The notes under the pieces were generated by a model. That model saw only the letters and a list, made by a program, of their open reading frames with translations. It had not been told where the DNA came from and did not search any database. Positions 1 to 12,247 of a DNA stretch of 64,000 nt are shown one piece after another (within the stretch, counting starts at the first letter, position 1; each line of letters starts with the position of its first letter). This DNA is from Zygnema cylindricum (lineage: Eukaryota; Streptophyta; Zygnematophyceae; Zygnematales; Zygnemataceae): contig JBBHKE010001201.1 in NCBI GenBank assembly GCA_037447655.1, positions 184,306 through 248,305 on the forward strand. Reading direction: 5' to 3'. The translations under genes and the position numbers were made by a program.

Positions 1-715
1 ACGCGATTGAGGTGAGGGTAAGAAACAGGAAAGGGGAGAACTATGTAGGGTGGCGTGAAAAGGAGGAGAGGCGCAAACGAGGGCGAGGGGGTGGGAGTGG
101 AAGGGAGGGGAGGGGAGGGGAGTGGAGTAGAGGGGAGGGGAGGGGACGGGAGAGAGGGGACGGGAGAGAGGGGAAGCAAGGGATTGGCGGAGAGGGGATG
201 GGAGGGGCGGTAAGAAGAGGGGGCAATGGCGAGGGGTTAATGGACAAGAGGGGAGATAAAGGGAGGGGAGGAGACGGGTGGAGAGGGGAAGGAGACGGCT
301 GAGGGGGAGAGAGGAAGACGGGAAATAGGGTAAAAGACATACGAGAGTGCAATAAGGGGTGGGGAGGGGGAAGGGATGAGGAATGGAGGTAGGGAAAAGA
401 AAGGTCAAGGGGGGGGGGGTGTTAGAGGGAGGGGAGTGTTTGGGGATGCGAGGTGGAGGGGTGCGAGGGGAGAGACGGTGGGTGGGAGGGGAGGTAAGGC
501 AAGTAGAGAGCATAAAAGGGGATTCAGGAGGAAAAAATGGTAGTGGATAGGATAAAAGGGTGAACGAGGGCAAGACACATGGTGGTAAAGGAGGGGCGCA
601 ATGGGAGAGGAGGCGAAAAGAGGTGAGAGGAACAGAAAGGATGACGGACTAAGAAAGAGAAAATGGGAGGGCGAAGACTAGAAGAGTGATAAGAAGGGTG
701 ACGTTTTGAATCTTT
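1..715 (+). repeat. G-rich purine tract in intron of gene 1
   Basis: The + strand is almost pure purine (runs of GGGGA). Positions 103-120 hold four G-runs with single-A loops, a canonical G-quadruplex pattern. The tract matches 54066-54780 in the same orientation, where it lies in an intron of gene 2, so here it is most likely intron of gene 1 upstream of the first visible LRR exon. Long minus-strand reading frames rich in Pro, Ser and Leu are a by-product of the composition. Confidence 0.75.
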
Positions 716-1171
716 ATAAACCAAACGAGATGTTGGTTTGGGCGACATACCTTCTGTAGGTTTCAAGACATTTAGTAAAATTCAAAATACAGAAGGAAGT
801 GTCTTTTTTATTCAATAAAGTACAAAATATAAAAGTGAAAAGGTCAAAGCACCAAATAAACAAGAATCAATCGAACAAAGGTGTTTTATTTTCCTTGTTT
901 TTAAGAACACATGCATATTTCTATGCAATGTTTCCATTTTCTAGCAAAATATGGAATTGACATTTTTTAATAGCTTTCTATATCACAAAGTGATAAATAC
1001 TCACAATGTCGTAAAAAAAGTGAATGGAATTTAAATAACACAAAAAAAACAAAAAAATTGCATTAATGCACCCAAACATAGTTCATACTCCTAATTTCAG
1101 TATATTTCGGTACGAATAAAGAAAAGGCATTCAAAAGGGTGGGCGAGTTGGTGGAGTTGATGGCGTTACAG

Positions 1172-1243
1172 AGAGATATCTCACAACCAATTGAGTGGAA
1201 GCATTCCATCGTCCATCGGTCAACTAATAGGACTCGCCCGCTT
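1172..1243 (+). CDS. Gene 1 LRR exon a (72 nt)
   Basis: It is bounded by GGCGTTACAG and GTAAGAC. In phase 2 it reads one complete plant LRR containing HNQLSGSIPSSIGQL. It is intact, unlike the matching exon of gene 2, which carries a 28-nt insertion. Confidence 0.8.
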
Positions 1244-4200
1244 GTAAGACAAAATCTAAAACAAAGCCAAATGCTATTTCAAAAATGTTTTGATTTTGTC
1301 CAACATAGTGCTTAATGGTAATATATATTTTAACTCAATTTTGATGTTTTTAAATTACTAATTGTTATTATTTTTATCATATTTGCCACCAAAACTCTAA
1401 AGACAATGTTCTACTGTCCTAAAGCTTTTATATTAATGTAATATTTAACTCCATGTTCGGGAAGAAGGATAGGGGGAGGGAAAGGTTAAGGCGGAAGTAA
1501 GACCGTCACTTCCATTACAATAGTTAATGTGGTTGGGGAGTTTAAACCCATTCCCTTTCCCCACCTCCCCCCGCCTCCCCCACATGGAAGCTTACTTTCA
1601 CCTCACTTTATGGGCTGGATGGCGTTACAGAAACGTAAATAACAACCTATTGAGTGGAAGCATTCCAACTTCAATCGGTCAAATGAGAGCCCTCTTCTCC
1701 TTGTAAGACGAAATCCTAAACAGCCACCTGTTATTTCTAAAATGACTTAGAATTTTCGCTAAAATGGTGTTTAATGGTAATAAATGTGTTAGCTCAACTT
1801 TTATGTTTTGAAGTTACTAAATTATCATTTTTATCATGTTTACAACAAAAGCTCTAAGCGCAATTTTCAATTGTCTTAAAGCTTTTAAAAATAATAAACA
1901 ATATAACTCCATGCACGAGTGAAGGGGAAGGGGAAGGGAAGGTAAAGGTGGAGGAAAGGCCGACACTCCCATTAGAATAGTTTATGTGGTTGGGGAGCTA
2001 ATTACCAGAACCCATCCCATTTTCCCACATCCCGCACCTCCCCAACATTGAAGCTTACCTTCACCCTTCTTGATGGGTTGGATGACGTCACAGATTGTTA
2101 CAAAACAACCAGTTCAGTGGAAGCATTCCATCGTCCATCGCTCAACGTGGCCTTTGGTATTTGTAAGAATTAATGAAATTTAACAACACAAAAAATTATG
2201 TATATATAGCATATTTACACAAAATTCCAAACATCCTGGGGGTGGGGTACAGTGCTCACCTGTCTCTTTTTATTTCATGTTTTATGAATTAGTTTTAGTT
2301 GCCATTTATTGATTCCATTTGACTAGGTGTTTAAAAAAAGAGCGGGTGAAAGAAAGAGATAGATAGGGAGCGTTTGTAAGAGGGGACGAAGATTCACGGA
2401 AAAGGAGGGAGAGAATGTCGTGAAGAGAGAACGATAGGGTTATAGTAAATACCGAAAGAGGGAGAGAGAGAGTCGTGGTAAGAAGGGAGGGAGGCATAGG
2501 CAATAAGAGGGGGGTGCAGGATGGTTAGAAGTGGGTCAAAAGTGTGTGGTGGTTAAGAGAGAGATGGAGTTTTAATAGGGAGAATTTTTTTGGGAAAGGA
2601 TCAAAAGAAAAGTAGCATGAAGAGAGTTTAGTCATAGGGGAAGAAAAAATTGTGGCTATAAGAGGGGGAGAGTGTGAAAGTAGCGGTAAAAAGGGAGGAA
2701 AAGACTTGCCGCGAGAGGGAATGGAGAGGGTTGGGAGTGACAATGAGATGGAGCTGAGACTGGATCCAACAAAAAAAAATGGGAGGAGAGGGTCACGGTT
2801 ATAGAGGTTTGAGGAAATGATGGCAGAAAAGGGAGTAGTTGTAGCTGTGAGGGGGAAGAGGGTGGCTGTGAGTGGGTAGCGAGAAAGAGAGAGAGTGAGA
2901 GAAGCTGGTCTTTAGAAAGGGACCCAGACAATGACAGTCATAATGGAGGGGAGAGTGTTGTTCGAAAGGGGAGGAGTGCGAATAATGAAGTCTCTGCCTC
3001 TCTTCTCCTTTCACATAAAAATTCTCTAATATTTTTTTTCGGCCTATTTTTATTTAAGGAGGAATGCGAAGAGACTGGAGTGAGTAATTGTAGGAAGAAA
3101 AAAAGAATGGAAGGAAAGGAAAATAAGGGTGGGAGAAAAGATATGAAAAGAGCAAGAGAAATAAGGAAGAAGAGAGGAGGGGAGGAAAGGGGAGGGGAAA
3201 GGGGAGGGAAGTGAATAAAAGAGATGGAAAAAGATGGAAGAGGAGGGAAGGGGAGGGGAAGGAAGTGGGGGGCAAAGGGTTTCGAAAGTGGGGATAAATT
3301 GAGGGAGGAAGAGAACGGAGGCAAAAGGGGGAAAGAGAAATAAAGGAAAAGCAAAGGAGGGGTGGGGACAGGATGCCTAATAAAGAGGGTAGAACTTTGA
3401 ATGTCTCTAAAAAAAAAAAAGAGGAGAAGGTAAAGATGAGCTTCAAGAAAAAAAAGCCAATAGAGTTCCACGCTAAGCGCAAAGATTTCAGCAATATATT
3501 GAACATGTGGTTTTGTTTTGAAAATTTCTTGTTAACAACTGAAGCAAAATTAGAATTGAGAAATTGAAGAGTCACCCTCTTTTCAATTCCTCTCACAATT
3601 CCAACTTTACTACCTATTTAATTGTTCTTTCTAAATATTTTGCATCTGTTTTTATTTGCTTTTTTGTTAAAGTTTTTGTTTTTCCTTTGTCATTCGTATT
3701 TTTAGGGTCTTCAAACTGACGAGATTGTGCAAATCAAATATAATCGTTCCAAGATAAAAAAAAAGATGATTTTGTCACGGTCAAAAAATGAAGAATCAAA
3801 AAAGGAATTTTCCTAAATGCCTTTATTCACTAAAATTCCGTAAACACTCTTTTTTGCTATGCGAAAACACGAGGACCAAAAAGATCCCCCTCTCCTTCCC
3901 ATTTTGCCCACCGTCAAAATGTTGTTAAATATAAGGGTGTAAACAAGAAAAAAAAAAAAAATCTTTCTTTCACGTACTACATTAAAAAAGAGTGTGACAC
4001 TCAGAGCTTAATAAAAATTCTAACTCCATTTCCATTGACGAATTTTGTGAACAGTTCGTTTCAAAACAACTATTTCATTGGGCCCCTTGTACTAGCCAAC
4101 GGACAACCTGACTGTGGCGGGTTTTTCGGAAATTGTCTATCTGCCTCGAGCATCCCATCTAGATGTGGCCCCAACAACCAGCGAAGTAAGAGCGATTGTG

Positions 4201-4951
4201 AAGCATTCTGCAATGCTACGCAGGTTGGAGGGCCTTGTGGGGGAAACGGCATTTGCTCCAATAGCACAGATGGGACGACACGGAAATGCGCTTGCAACCA
4301 AGGCTACACCGATGCAGCAAGCAAATACACTTGCAAATGTACGATTGCTTGCGGCTATTCTGCCAATATTGAATAGGATTGCCTTTTTGCAGCAATAGAA
4401 ATATACACATTTTCCGGTGTTGTGGTCTCATGCCTCTCACACTTTAAGTTATGTAGCAATACATCCATGAAATGACAAATCAAGTATCTGTTATTGCGTT
4501 CTAATATTTTAGAATTCTCATTACATTGCACAATTTTTTTCACTATTTTTGGAAAGCTTTTTTATTTCTGGTAACCGATGCAACTTGTCAAAAAAATTAT
4601 GTAATTCATTTATTTTTGAGCAACAATGTTTACCCAAAAATAGGAATCTAAGGATTTGACAAATATGGTTTTCTCAGCATTGAAGATTTGTTTTTTTTTC
4701 CAGTACTATATCAACCACCTCGACTAAGTTCACCACGTTTTGGACCACCTCCATTGCTACCAACCCACCCACCTACTTCACCTTTTCCTTCACCACCGTT
4801 AAGATCACCTCCCCCTCCCTCTCCACCTTCTCTTTCACCCCCCCGTTTACCTCCTCCTTTAAAATCCCCTCTCCCACGTCCTTCACCCCTTCGTTCACCT
4901 CTTCCACCACCTGCAACCAAACCAATGCCTCCAATTCCTCCACCCGTATAA
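1172..4951 (+). CDS. Gene 1: LRR-EGF-proline-rich secreted protein, 5' end outside the window
   Basis: Five exons are seen: 1172-1243, 1631-1702, 2094-2162, 4055-4338 and 4704-4951. The first three each encode one leucine-rich repeat and all start and end in phase 2. The fourth encodes a last half LRR (SFQNNYF.GPL), a Cys-rich linker and a six-Cys EGF-like module. The fifth encodes about 80 proline-rich residues and ends in TAA. Splice phases agree throughout and give about 247 residues. The part left of the window should hold the signal peptide, N-terminal cap and more LRRs, as in the paralogue at 45956-59333. The LRR consensus LxxNxLxGxIPxxI is textbook plant-type. No membrane segment or kinase follows, so a secreted cell-wall protein is inferred; the organisation recalls LRR-extensins, but the EGF module between LRRs and proline tail is different. 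Expression is unproven. Confidence 0.75.
1631..1702 (+). CDS. Gene 1 LRR exon b (72 nt)
   Basis: Bounded by GGCGTTACAG and GTAAGACG. It encodes NNNLLSGSIPTSIGQM in an uninterrupted 24-residue LRR, phase 2-2. It is the paralogue of 55992-56063. Confidence 0.8.
2094..2162 (+). CDS. Gene 1 LRR exon c (69 nt, one codon short)
   Basis: Bounded by GACGTCACAG and GTAAGAAT. It reads QNNQFSGSIPSSIAQ, then loses one codon relative to the 72-nt copy at 56454-56525. The deletion is in frame, so the splice phase is kept. Confidence 0.75.
2300..3450 (+). repeat. Purine-rich intron tract, gene 1
   Basis: A GA- and GGA-rich + strand lies between LRR exon c and the EGF exon. It is collinear with 56700-57800 in gene 2. 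Minus-strand frames across it are Ser/Pro/Phe-rich composition artefacts. Confidence 0.7.
4055..4338 (+). CDS. Gene 1 last-LRR plus EGF-like exon (284 nt)
   Basis: The acceptor is TTTTGTGAACAG and the donor GTACG at 4339. It enters in phase 2 and leaves in phase 1. It encodes QNNYFIGPL, then GNCL, then an EGF-type module with cysteine spacing C-x7-C-x5-C-x10-C-x-C-x12-C, including CGGNGIC and CAC. Length and all cysteines match the copy at 58463-58746. Confidence 0.85.
4704..4951 (+). CDS. Gene 1 proline-rich terminal exon
   Basis: A strong polypyrimidine-CAG acceptor ends at 4703. The exon begins with the two bases needed to complete the codon left by the EGF exon. It encodes a tail with repeated PPPSPP, SPPPPSPP and PRF-type motifs and ends PPIPPPV-TAA. 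Two further copies (59092, 62909) keep the frame and the stop position. Confidence 0.8.
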
Positions 4952-6425
4952 AGGTTAAGCTCAAGCAACAATGAAAGATTTTATATTATGACCTTTCTTA
5001 ATCATCTTAAACTTTATCGGCATTTAGTCACCAATTTGGAAAAACAAAGAAAAACATTTTTCCTCCAAAAACACTTCATAAAAAAAACTAGGCACAGCCT
5101 AATAATTTGGTTGCAAAATGTTACAATGTAAGTTGAGCTCGTTTTTGGGTTAATAGTTGTGAGAATTTCTCAAAATTTTCCACAACTGAAATATCGACGG
5201 TTTGGAGAATCATACTTAAAATAATTAAATTTTTTGCTTTTGCAAATTTGCTTTCACCTTTTATAATAATGTGACACATATGAGTAATGATTTTATACAA
5301 ATTTATTTCAATTGTCGTCATCCTCAAACTTCGAACCTGTTATCATAATGTTATGCATCTTATACATGCTAGAGAAGTTGTAAGGAATTTGTATAGTTAA
5401 ATAAGATACACTGTGTAAAATGATTTTACAAATTTCACAAATAACCATCAACATAATTATGATAGTTTTAAAACCACTTTAAATACCACAGCCACATTGT
5501 TTGTATTACAACAAAGTTATTGTCCTGTTTATTTTTCTTATAAAAAGTGGAATTAATGTTTTGGTGACGAAATAGAATTTTGTTAGCTTAACATAACCTT
5601 CTTTGTTGATCAACTAACAATATTAAACGTGGATATGTAAAAGTGTTATGTAGTAAATTAAAACATTATGGCTATGCGTAAAGATCCCATCATATTGAGT
5701 GGGTAACGTCTCATTTTGCCCAAACAGAAAACAAGCCTTCTCCATTTTACTTGCTATTTAGGTAGTTAAAGTACAATTTTAAACTTGTTGTTTTTCCCGA
5801 ACAAACAAAAAAACAATCGCTTCATTATATTTTGCTAGTAAATTTGCTGTCATATTGGTTGAAATTTAGCTCAGGCAATGGTTTTCTAGGCCAAAAAAAC
5901 ACCTTAGTATGAATGCCTCATATTAACATTTGATGACAATACCAAACTCTTATGTCTGGGAAAGCAAAGAAATCGCCTAATGTTTCATCTTCGATCAAAT
6001 CTTTGAAAGTGAACGATTATGATTAGCAGAAGGCTTGGACCATATTTGAGTTCAAAATCAAAAAGAGGTTGGTAGTGGATACAAAGATGTGGCAATTTAA
6101 AATCTTACGAGATTGATGTTCCTACCAAGGGAGCTAAAAAAGAAATTACTTATAAATTAAATGAAACCTTGAGAAATCCTAGTTATAAAAACTTAATTAT
6201 ATTAGGGAAAGAATGACTATTGGAGATTGCTTTTTTTTTAAATACGTAAGTTCGCAAAATGGATATGTTTAAAAGTGTGGAATATAATTTGGTAAAAAGA
6301 TTATGGTGGATGACAAATAATCTTAATAGTCAATAATATGAAAACTTTGAGATTTTTTCTTTTCGAAAACTTTTTTATGCCAAATGTTTTTTGCACTTCC
6401 TAAAGCCTTTTCTCTGTTTTGCTAA
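4952..6425 (+). other. 3' UTR or downstream flank of gene 1, no gene seen
   Basis: AT-rich sequence collinear with 31171-32695, 59334-60880 and (to 63597) 63151 onward. No exon, RNA gene or clear poly(A) cluster could be picked out. It is interrupted at 6425 by copia element 1 and resumes at 11807. Confidence 0.7.
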
Positions 6426-7055
6426 TATTGAAAAGTAAGCTTTAGTAAGTCTTAGAAATTTGAGTTTAGGTCTTATAATATTTTTGGAATACCAACTGTT
6501 CAATATTGCCCAAATCAAGTGTGGATTTTTTTGTAGTATCTACACAAATAGATATCTTTAAGTAAATAAGTTTGAAAGGCTGCCAATGAATGTGGACGTG
6601 ATAAGAATCACCCGGATTTTTAGGGTATAGATATTGTTAGTGGGCAATTTTGGTCCAAACACTTAGATTTTTGTTAGTAGGTTGTCTGGTGAAACCTTGT
6701 ACATACGTTTTAGATATTTTCAGGATCTTTATAGTATTAGATACAATTAGGAATGATTAGTTAATCATTGAATGTACATTCTAATCAAGAGTTAAGGAAA
6801 TGAGAGCAATGAGTGCAGTTTAAAGTGTTTTGTGCTCTATTATCTTTGATTTGCTTGTAGTACATGTTTGTATGGTTGAAATACCTCTTTCATTTGGAGT
6901 TACATATATTACACTATAGATCTAGTCTACTAAGCATTTCTCTTTTTATTTGCTTCTACTAAGATGTTAAATAATGGCTCTGTTTCTGTTGGTACATGCG
7001 TGACTCTTAGTGAGAGTGGATCACAACCAAGTGAGAATTCCCATGACCTACAACA
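6426..7055 (+). repeat. 5' LTR of copia element 1
   Basis: Direct repeat of 11174-11801. It starts TATTGAAAAG where the 3' LTR starts TGTTGAAAAG, and ends ACAACA. The predicted gag start (6964) lies inside it. Confidence 0.92.
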
Positions 7056-7900
7056 GGTTATGGGCCCACCGCCCAAATTGCCTATTTTTGGTAAAACTAA
7101 CTACTTACATTGGGAAGATATATTAAGCTCATATTTCGAGGAGAGGAACTTGTCACCCATTATGGAAAGAACTACAGATGAGACTGCACCGGATTGGAGC
7201 AAGAATAACCTCTGTTGCCTCAACGTCTTGAAATAGTTAATGACAAAAGACTTGGTATTGTCGTATCTTGAGATGAATAAAGCCTTTGAAGTTTGGTTCA
7301 GTGTAAATGTTATGTATGTTCAGAAGATGTTACTATCCAGACTAACATAGCCGCTCAAATTTTTTAATTTAAGTATCCAGGAGGTAGAATGTCACATTAT
7401 TGTCATGTTATGAAATGTTGTTCTTTCAAAGTACTAGTGCACGTCGCGATTTTTCACCACCTAAGCATGCTATGATATTGATAAGAACTTTACCCCATAA
7501 ATATAAGGGAGCTAGGGATAGGCTGAGGGTTCTTCCACAATCAAATATTGCGTTAGCAATTCAATTTATTTTAAACGAATAAGCTAACCAGATTTCACAA
7601 AAAAGTAGTAGTGAGTCCGTGCATTTCTAGCTAACCAGTTTTAGGACTCTAAGAATAACAGTTGCAGTGGAAGAGGAAGTGGTCCTAAAAGGTCACCATT
7701 AACGTGCTCTTATTGTGATTAAAAGGGCATATGTTCAAAATGTGTCATGCATACAAGAGAGCGAAAGCCACGAGAAATTTTCGCTCTAGTTGAGATGAAA
7801 GTCAAGATCCTTCTCAATCAGGTGGCCAACCAACCGCTCTTTTCAACGAACTTAACGAAGAGGATGTAAGCAGCTTTCGCGACAACAGTGATGAGAAATA
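6964..7900 (+). pseudogene. gag remnant, copia element 1
   Basis: The start ATG is in the LTR and the frame runs through the PBS as QVMGP into PKLPIFGKTNYLHWEDIL, the usual copia Gag N-terminus. Stops begin at 7234. A CCHC zinc knuckle (CSYC..KGHMFKMC) near 7700 can be read only across a stop and a frameshift. Confidence 0.75.
7056..7070 (+). other. PBS matching the anticodon arm of initiator tRNA-Met
   Basis: GGTTATGGGCCCACC directly follows the LTR. It is the complement of the anticodon stem-loop of plant tRNA-iMet (loop CCCATAA), not of its CCA end. This is the half-tRNA priming known for Drosophila copia. Confidence 0.85.
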
Positions 7901-7907
7901 CTTTTCA

Positions 7908-9240
7908 ATGGCAAAACCAACAGAAAGCGTGGAAGAAGACGAAGGGATAATGGAATCCGGTGTATCTACCCACATGTGCTGCAATTCCCATCTATTTGAG
8001 AGTATTCAATCTACTTCACCCATCAAAATTTATTTTAATGATGATACCTTTGTTGATTCAAAAGCAAAGGAAAGAGTGTCACTTATGTTGAAAGCAGAGG
8101 GAAAACCTGTGAAAAGGGTTTTGGAAGATGTGTTGCATGTCTAGGCCTTTAAAAGAAACTTTTTCTCTACGTCAGTGGTAGAAAAAAAAATGGTTTTAAA
8201 ACTATATGTTAGAATAGAAAGAAAACGGTGTGTAAGAATGGGAAAAATAGTTGCAAAGGGATTTTCTGGAAGAAACAAATTGTATCGGTTGAGTCTTGCA
8301 AATAATAATGACAATGATGTTATATACTCAAGTGTAATCAGTGGTTGTTTTTTATGGCATAAACGTTTATTACATGTGAATTATGATAGATTAGAAAAGA
8401 TGGTAAATCAAAAAATGGTGGAAGGTGTAAAAATTAGTCAAAAACTAGCATCAAATATATGTGATAGTTGTGCAATGGGAAAAATTCATAAGTTGCCTTT
8501 CCTTTCGCAAACGGATCATAAAACTAGCAGGGTACTAGAACTAATTTATTCAGATGTATGGGGGCCATCTAGGTATCCATCTATGCGAGGTGCTAAGTTT
8601 ATGGTTACCTTTACTGATGACTATAATAGATTTAGAACATTATATTTTTTGAAAAGTAAGGATGAAGTCTTTTCAAAATTTAAGGAGTATAATGCTTCGG
8701 TTGAAAATCTGCATGAGAGAAAGATAGCGAGATTCATATGTGATAATAGAGAAGAGTACATTTCTAATGAATTTGCAAAATTCCTAAAATTGCATGGAAT
8801 CTCACGTCAACTAACCGTTCATTATTCTCCAAACAAAACGGTATTTCAAAAAAGATGAATAAGACCATATCAGAGTGTGCTAGGAGAATGATGGCTGATA
8901 AGGACATAGATTTCAAATTTTGGGATGAGGCTATGAATTGTGAAGCTTATGTGAGAAACAGGCTAGAAACAAGGGCAATAAAAGATAAAACTCCCTACGA
9001 AATGTGGACAAGACACAAACCAAATGTAAATCACTTCAAAGTTTTTGGAAGTAAGATATTCATGCTATATAATGATCCACAAAAATAGAAATTAGAGCCA
9101 AAAGGCATACCAGGGATATTTCTAGGGCATGATGATCATGCCAAGGGTTATAAAGTATTTGACATTAAGAGAAATTGAGTCGTGGTAGCCAAAAACATCA
9201 TAGTGAAGGATGAGAGAAAAGGAATATATGTATTTAGTCT
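7908..9240 (+). pseudogene. Protease-integrase remnant, copia element 1
   Basis: The protease site reads ESGVSTHMC where the family has DSGA, so the catalytic Asp is lost. The integrase has the HxxxxH and CDSC zinc motif and the first catalytic Asp in YSDVWGP. The second lies in CDNREEY instead of DNGGEY. The region breaks into frames 7908-8144, 8175-8858 and 8855-9088. Confidence 0.85.
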
Positions 9241-9733
9241 ACGTACAGATGAAAAGAAATATTAGAAGTGTTGATTATATCTTTTTAGAGGAAAATCCTA
9301 TGTTTTTCAAGTGAAATATAGAAAATGTATCTACATCAACTCAAAGTGACTTGCAATCATCTTCTCCACCATAAACAGAAAATATTATGCCCGAAAAAGT
9401 TGCAAACTCTCTTTTACGTCAAGCCGAAACTAAATCACAGGAAGATTCACATGTATCGAGGAGGAAGACCCAACCATCTATACCAGCAACAAAATTTCCA
9501 GGTAGAGTTAGGCGAAGTGCACGATTTTGGGGAGAAAATGCAGCCTTTGCTCACTCAGCACACACAAAGAGCCTCTAACGTTGACGAAAGCTTTTTCGAG
9601 TAATGAAATGGAACACTGGGTAGAATCAATCAATGAAAAAATGAAGTCCATCATATAGACCCAAACATGAGATCTGGTGGAACTTCTTTCAGGAAGAAAG
9701 GCTATTGGAAGTAAATGGGTGTTTAAATAAATA

Positions 9734-11150
9734 TTGAACCCAAATAATACCATAGAGAGGTATAAGGCTCGTTTGGTTGCTAAGGGATATAATCAAAAAA
9801 GGGGGATAGATTATTACAAAAAAATTTCACCAGTTGTAAGGTTTCCATCTTTCCGCATCTTACTTACTTTAGTTGTCAAAAAGGATTTTGAGATCCACCA
9901 AATGGATGTCAAAATTGCATTTTTGCATGGTGATTAAGAGGAGGTCATTTATATGAAGCAGCCAGAGGGTTATGAGGAAGCACAAAAATAAAATCTTGTG
10001 TGCAGACTTTTAAATTCTTTGAATTGCCTAAAACAGGCCCCTACGCAATGGAACCGAAAGTTAGATGAGTTATTCACAAGATTAGAATTTACTAGAAGTT
10101 GTTTAGATCAATCACATATGTGATCTGTGGAGATAATCTTGATGAGGTGATATTCATTGCTCTGTACGTTAATGATCTGCTACTAATCAGTAGCAACAAA
10201 GAAAGAATTGCTAAAGTAAAACACGCTCTTAATTCACAATTTTAAATGAAAGATCTGGGTGAGGCAAAATATATCCTTCGAATACAAGTTGAAAGATATA
10301 GAGAAAAAAAAATCATTAGGCTTACTCTAAAAGAAGCGATAGGAAACATGTTGGAAAAATTTGGCTTGGCTGATGCTGAAAGTTGTGCAACTCTTATGGA
10401 ATATAGGCAAAAATTTGAAGGAATGGAGTATGAGTTTAGAGTCATAATAGGTGAGGAACTTAGTGCAAAAGAGCAAAAATTTATGTCCCAAGTACCCTAC
10501 AGACATGTAGTAAGAAGTCTGATTTACTTCATGAATTGCAATAGGCTCGATATAACTGCAGCTGTTGGTGTGTTGACTATAAGTCTACAAAATCCACGAA
10601 AGAAAGATTGGGAGGCAGCAAAGAAGGTCTTAAGATATCTTGTTGGGACCAAAAATCTTCAGCTTACTTTGGGAGGGGATGAGGTCAACATTAATACTTG
10701 GAGTGATGCTAGCTATGGTGATATGTCTAGCAGGAAGTCTACAACTGGGTATGTTATTTAGATTGGAAGTGGAAAATGTAGTTGGCGTAGTAAACTTCAA
10801 AAAGTCACGGCACAATCGACTATGGAAGCCGAATACATGGCTACGAGCGCAGCCTTAAAAGAGATGCTTTGGATTAAGGCATTTTTTCAAAAATCAGGGT
10901 TTACACAACACGGGACACAAATAATATGGTGCGACAAACAGGCAGCCATTTCTGTGGCAACAAACCCAAGTCACCATTTTAAGAGTAAACATATGGACAT
11001 TCGGCTACATTTGGTACGAGAGAAAGTATTTGGAAAAGTGGTTAAACTTTGATATTTGCCTGATGAGAAAATGGTTGCGCACATGTTGACAAAAGTCATT
11101 CATACTCCTAAGTTGGAGTTATGCAAAAAAACATGTGGTCTAAGTGAGTA
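9734..11150 (+). pseudogene. Reverse transcriptase-RNase H remnant, copia element 1
   Basis: Frames give YKARLVAKGYNQ, QMDVKIAFLHGD and LNCLKQAPTQW, then an active site reading YVND instead of YVDD. RNase H follows with WSDASYGD, STMEAEYMA, CDKQAAI and KHMDIRLHLVRE. Several stops and an altered catalytic site make it inactive. Confidence 0.88.
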
Positions 11151-11161
11151 AGTCTTCTAAA

Positions 11162-11173
11162 GCTGAAGGGGAG
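11162..11173 (+). other. Polypurine tract of copia element 1
   Basis: GCTGAAGGGGAG lies directly before the 3' LTR start TGTTGAAAAG. Confidence 0.8.
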
Positions 11174-11801
11174 TGTTGAAAAGTAAGCTTTAGTAATTCT
11201 TAGAAATTTTAGTCTAGGTCTTAGAATATTTTTGGAATACCAATTGTTCAAAACTGACCAAATTAAGTGTGGATTTTTTGCGGTATCGACACGAATAGTT
11301 ATCTTTAAGTAAATAAGTGTGTAGGGCCGCCAACGAATATGGACGTGATAAGAATCACCCGGATTTTTAGGGTATAGATATTGTTAATAGACAATTCTGG
11401 TCCAAACACTTAGATTTTTGTTAGTAGGTTGTCTGGTCAACCTTGTACATACGTTTTATATATTTTGAGGATCTTTAGAGTATTTAATTCAATTAGGAAT
11501 GATCAGTTACACACTGAATGTACATTCTGCACAAGAGTTAAGGAAATGAGAGCACTGAGTGTTGTTTAAGGTGTTTTGTGCTCTATTGTCTTTGATTTGC
11601 TTAAAGTACATGTTTGTATGGTTGAAATACCTCTTTCATTTAGAGTTACATATCTCATTCCATAGATATAGTCTACTAGGCATTTCTCTTTGGGTTTGCT
11701 TCTGCTAAGATGTTGGATAATGGCTGTGTTCTCGCTGGTGCAAGCCTGACTCCTAGTGGGAGTGGATCACAGCCAAGTGAGAATGCCCATGACCTACAAC
11801 A
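11174..11801 (+). repeat. 3' LTR of copia element 1
   Basis: Partner of 6426-7055. It keeps TG...CA ends, and the copy of the gag start region inside it confirms that the LTR includes the first Gag codons. Confidence 0.92.
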
Positions 11802-11806
11802 CCCAC

Positions 11807-12247
11807 TACATCTAAAGTAAATCTAAGAAGTGCTTTTGAAATGGTTATTGTTTTTAAGATGTTTGCTAAAATTAAAATAGTTAATGGTTAATTAAAACGA
11901 CAATAATATTCTGGTGTTCTTTAAAAAAAATCAATACGAAATGTAAACCCCTAATGGATAATCATTCATAGCTAGGTTAATGAAAAAAACTCTAATAGCT
12001 CACGAGACAAAAAATATTTCCTAGTAACATCACAAACGAGAAATACCTTTAACATATGAAGAACCCTAAGATAATATGCTTTTCCTTTTATGGGTTACAA
12101 GTTTCCTGTCTTTTCATGTTTGTATACAATAATCTAATGTTATTCACATAAACTCCAATTATTTTATTTAATTAAGTGTTTTTGAACTCATTAGAGTGTG
12201 AGTGTTTCTTAATCCAAGTGTTATCTCAATGCAACACTTCCACTTAA
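11807..12247 (+). other. Resumed gene 1 downstream flank
   Basis: Continues the sequence interrupted at 6425 and matches 32700-33170 and 60890-61250. It ends abruptly at about 12247, where inverted-arm minisatellite sequence begins: a duplication breakpoint. No gene seen. Confidence 0.7.

Larger units (their letters stand above)
6426..11801 (+). mobile_element. Copia element 1, full length but decayed
   Basis: A Ty1/copia retrotransposon with two LTRs (630 and 628 bp), PBS, Gag, protease, integrase, reverse transcriptase, RNase H and polypurine tract in that order. The target duplication is decayed: GCTAA on the left, CCCAC on the right. The uninterrupted paralogous flanks at 31149-33935 and 59334-61250 show the ancestral site as GCCAC. 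Roughly one base in eight differs between the LTR stretches compared, and the frames carry many stops and shifts, so the copy is old and inactive. It entered gene 1's flank and is absent from the other copies. Confidence 0.93.

Noticed and set aside
2938-3596. Long minus-strand frames rich in Phe, Ser, Pro and Leu
   Set aside because: They are the complement of purine-rich intron sequence, which rarely contains stops; the copies at 57453-57908 and 54017-54677 do not conserve protein sequence beyond composition.
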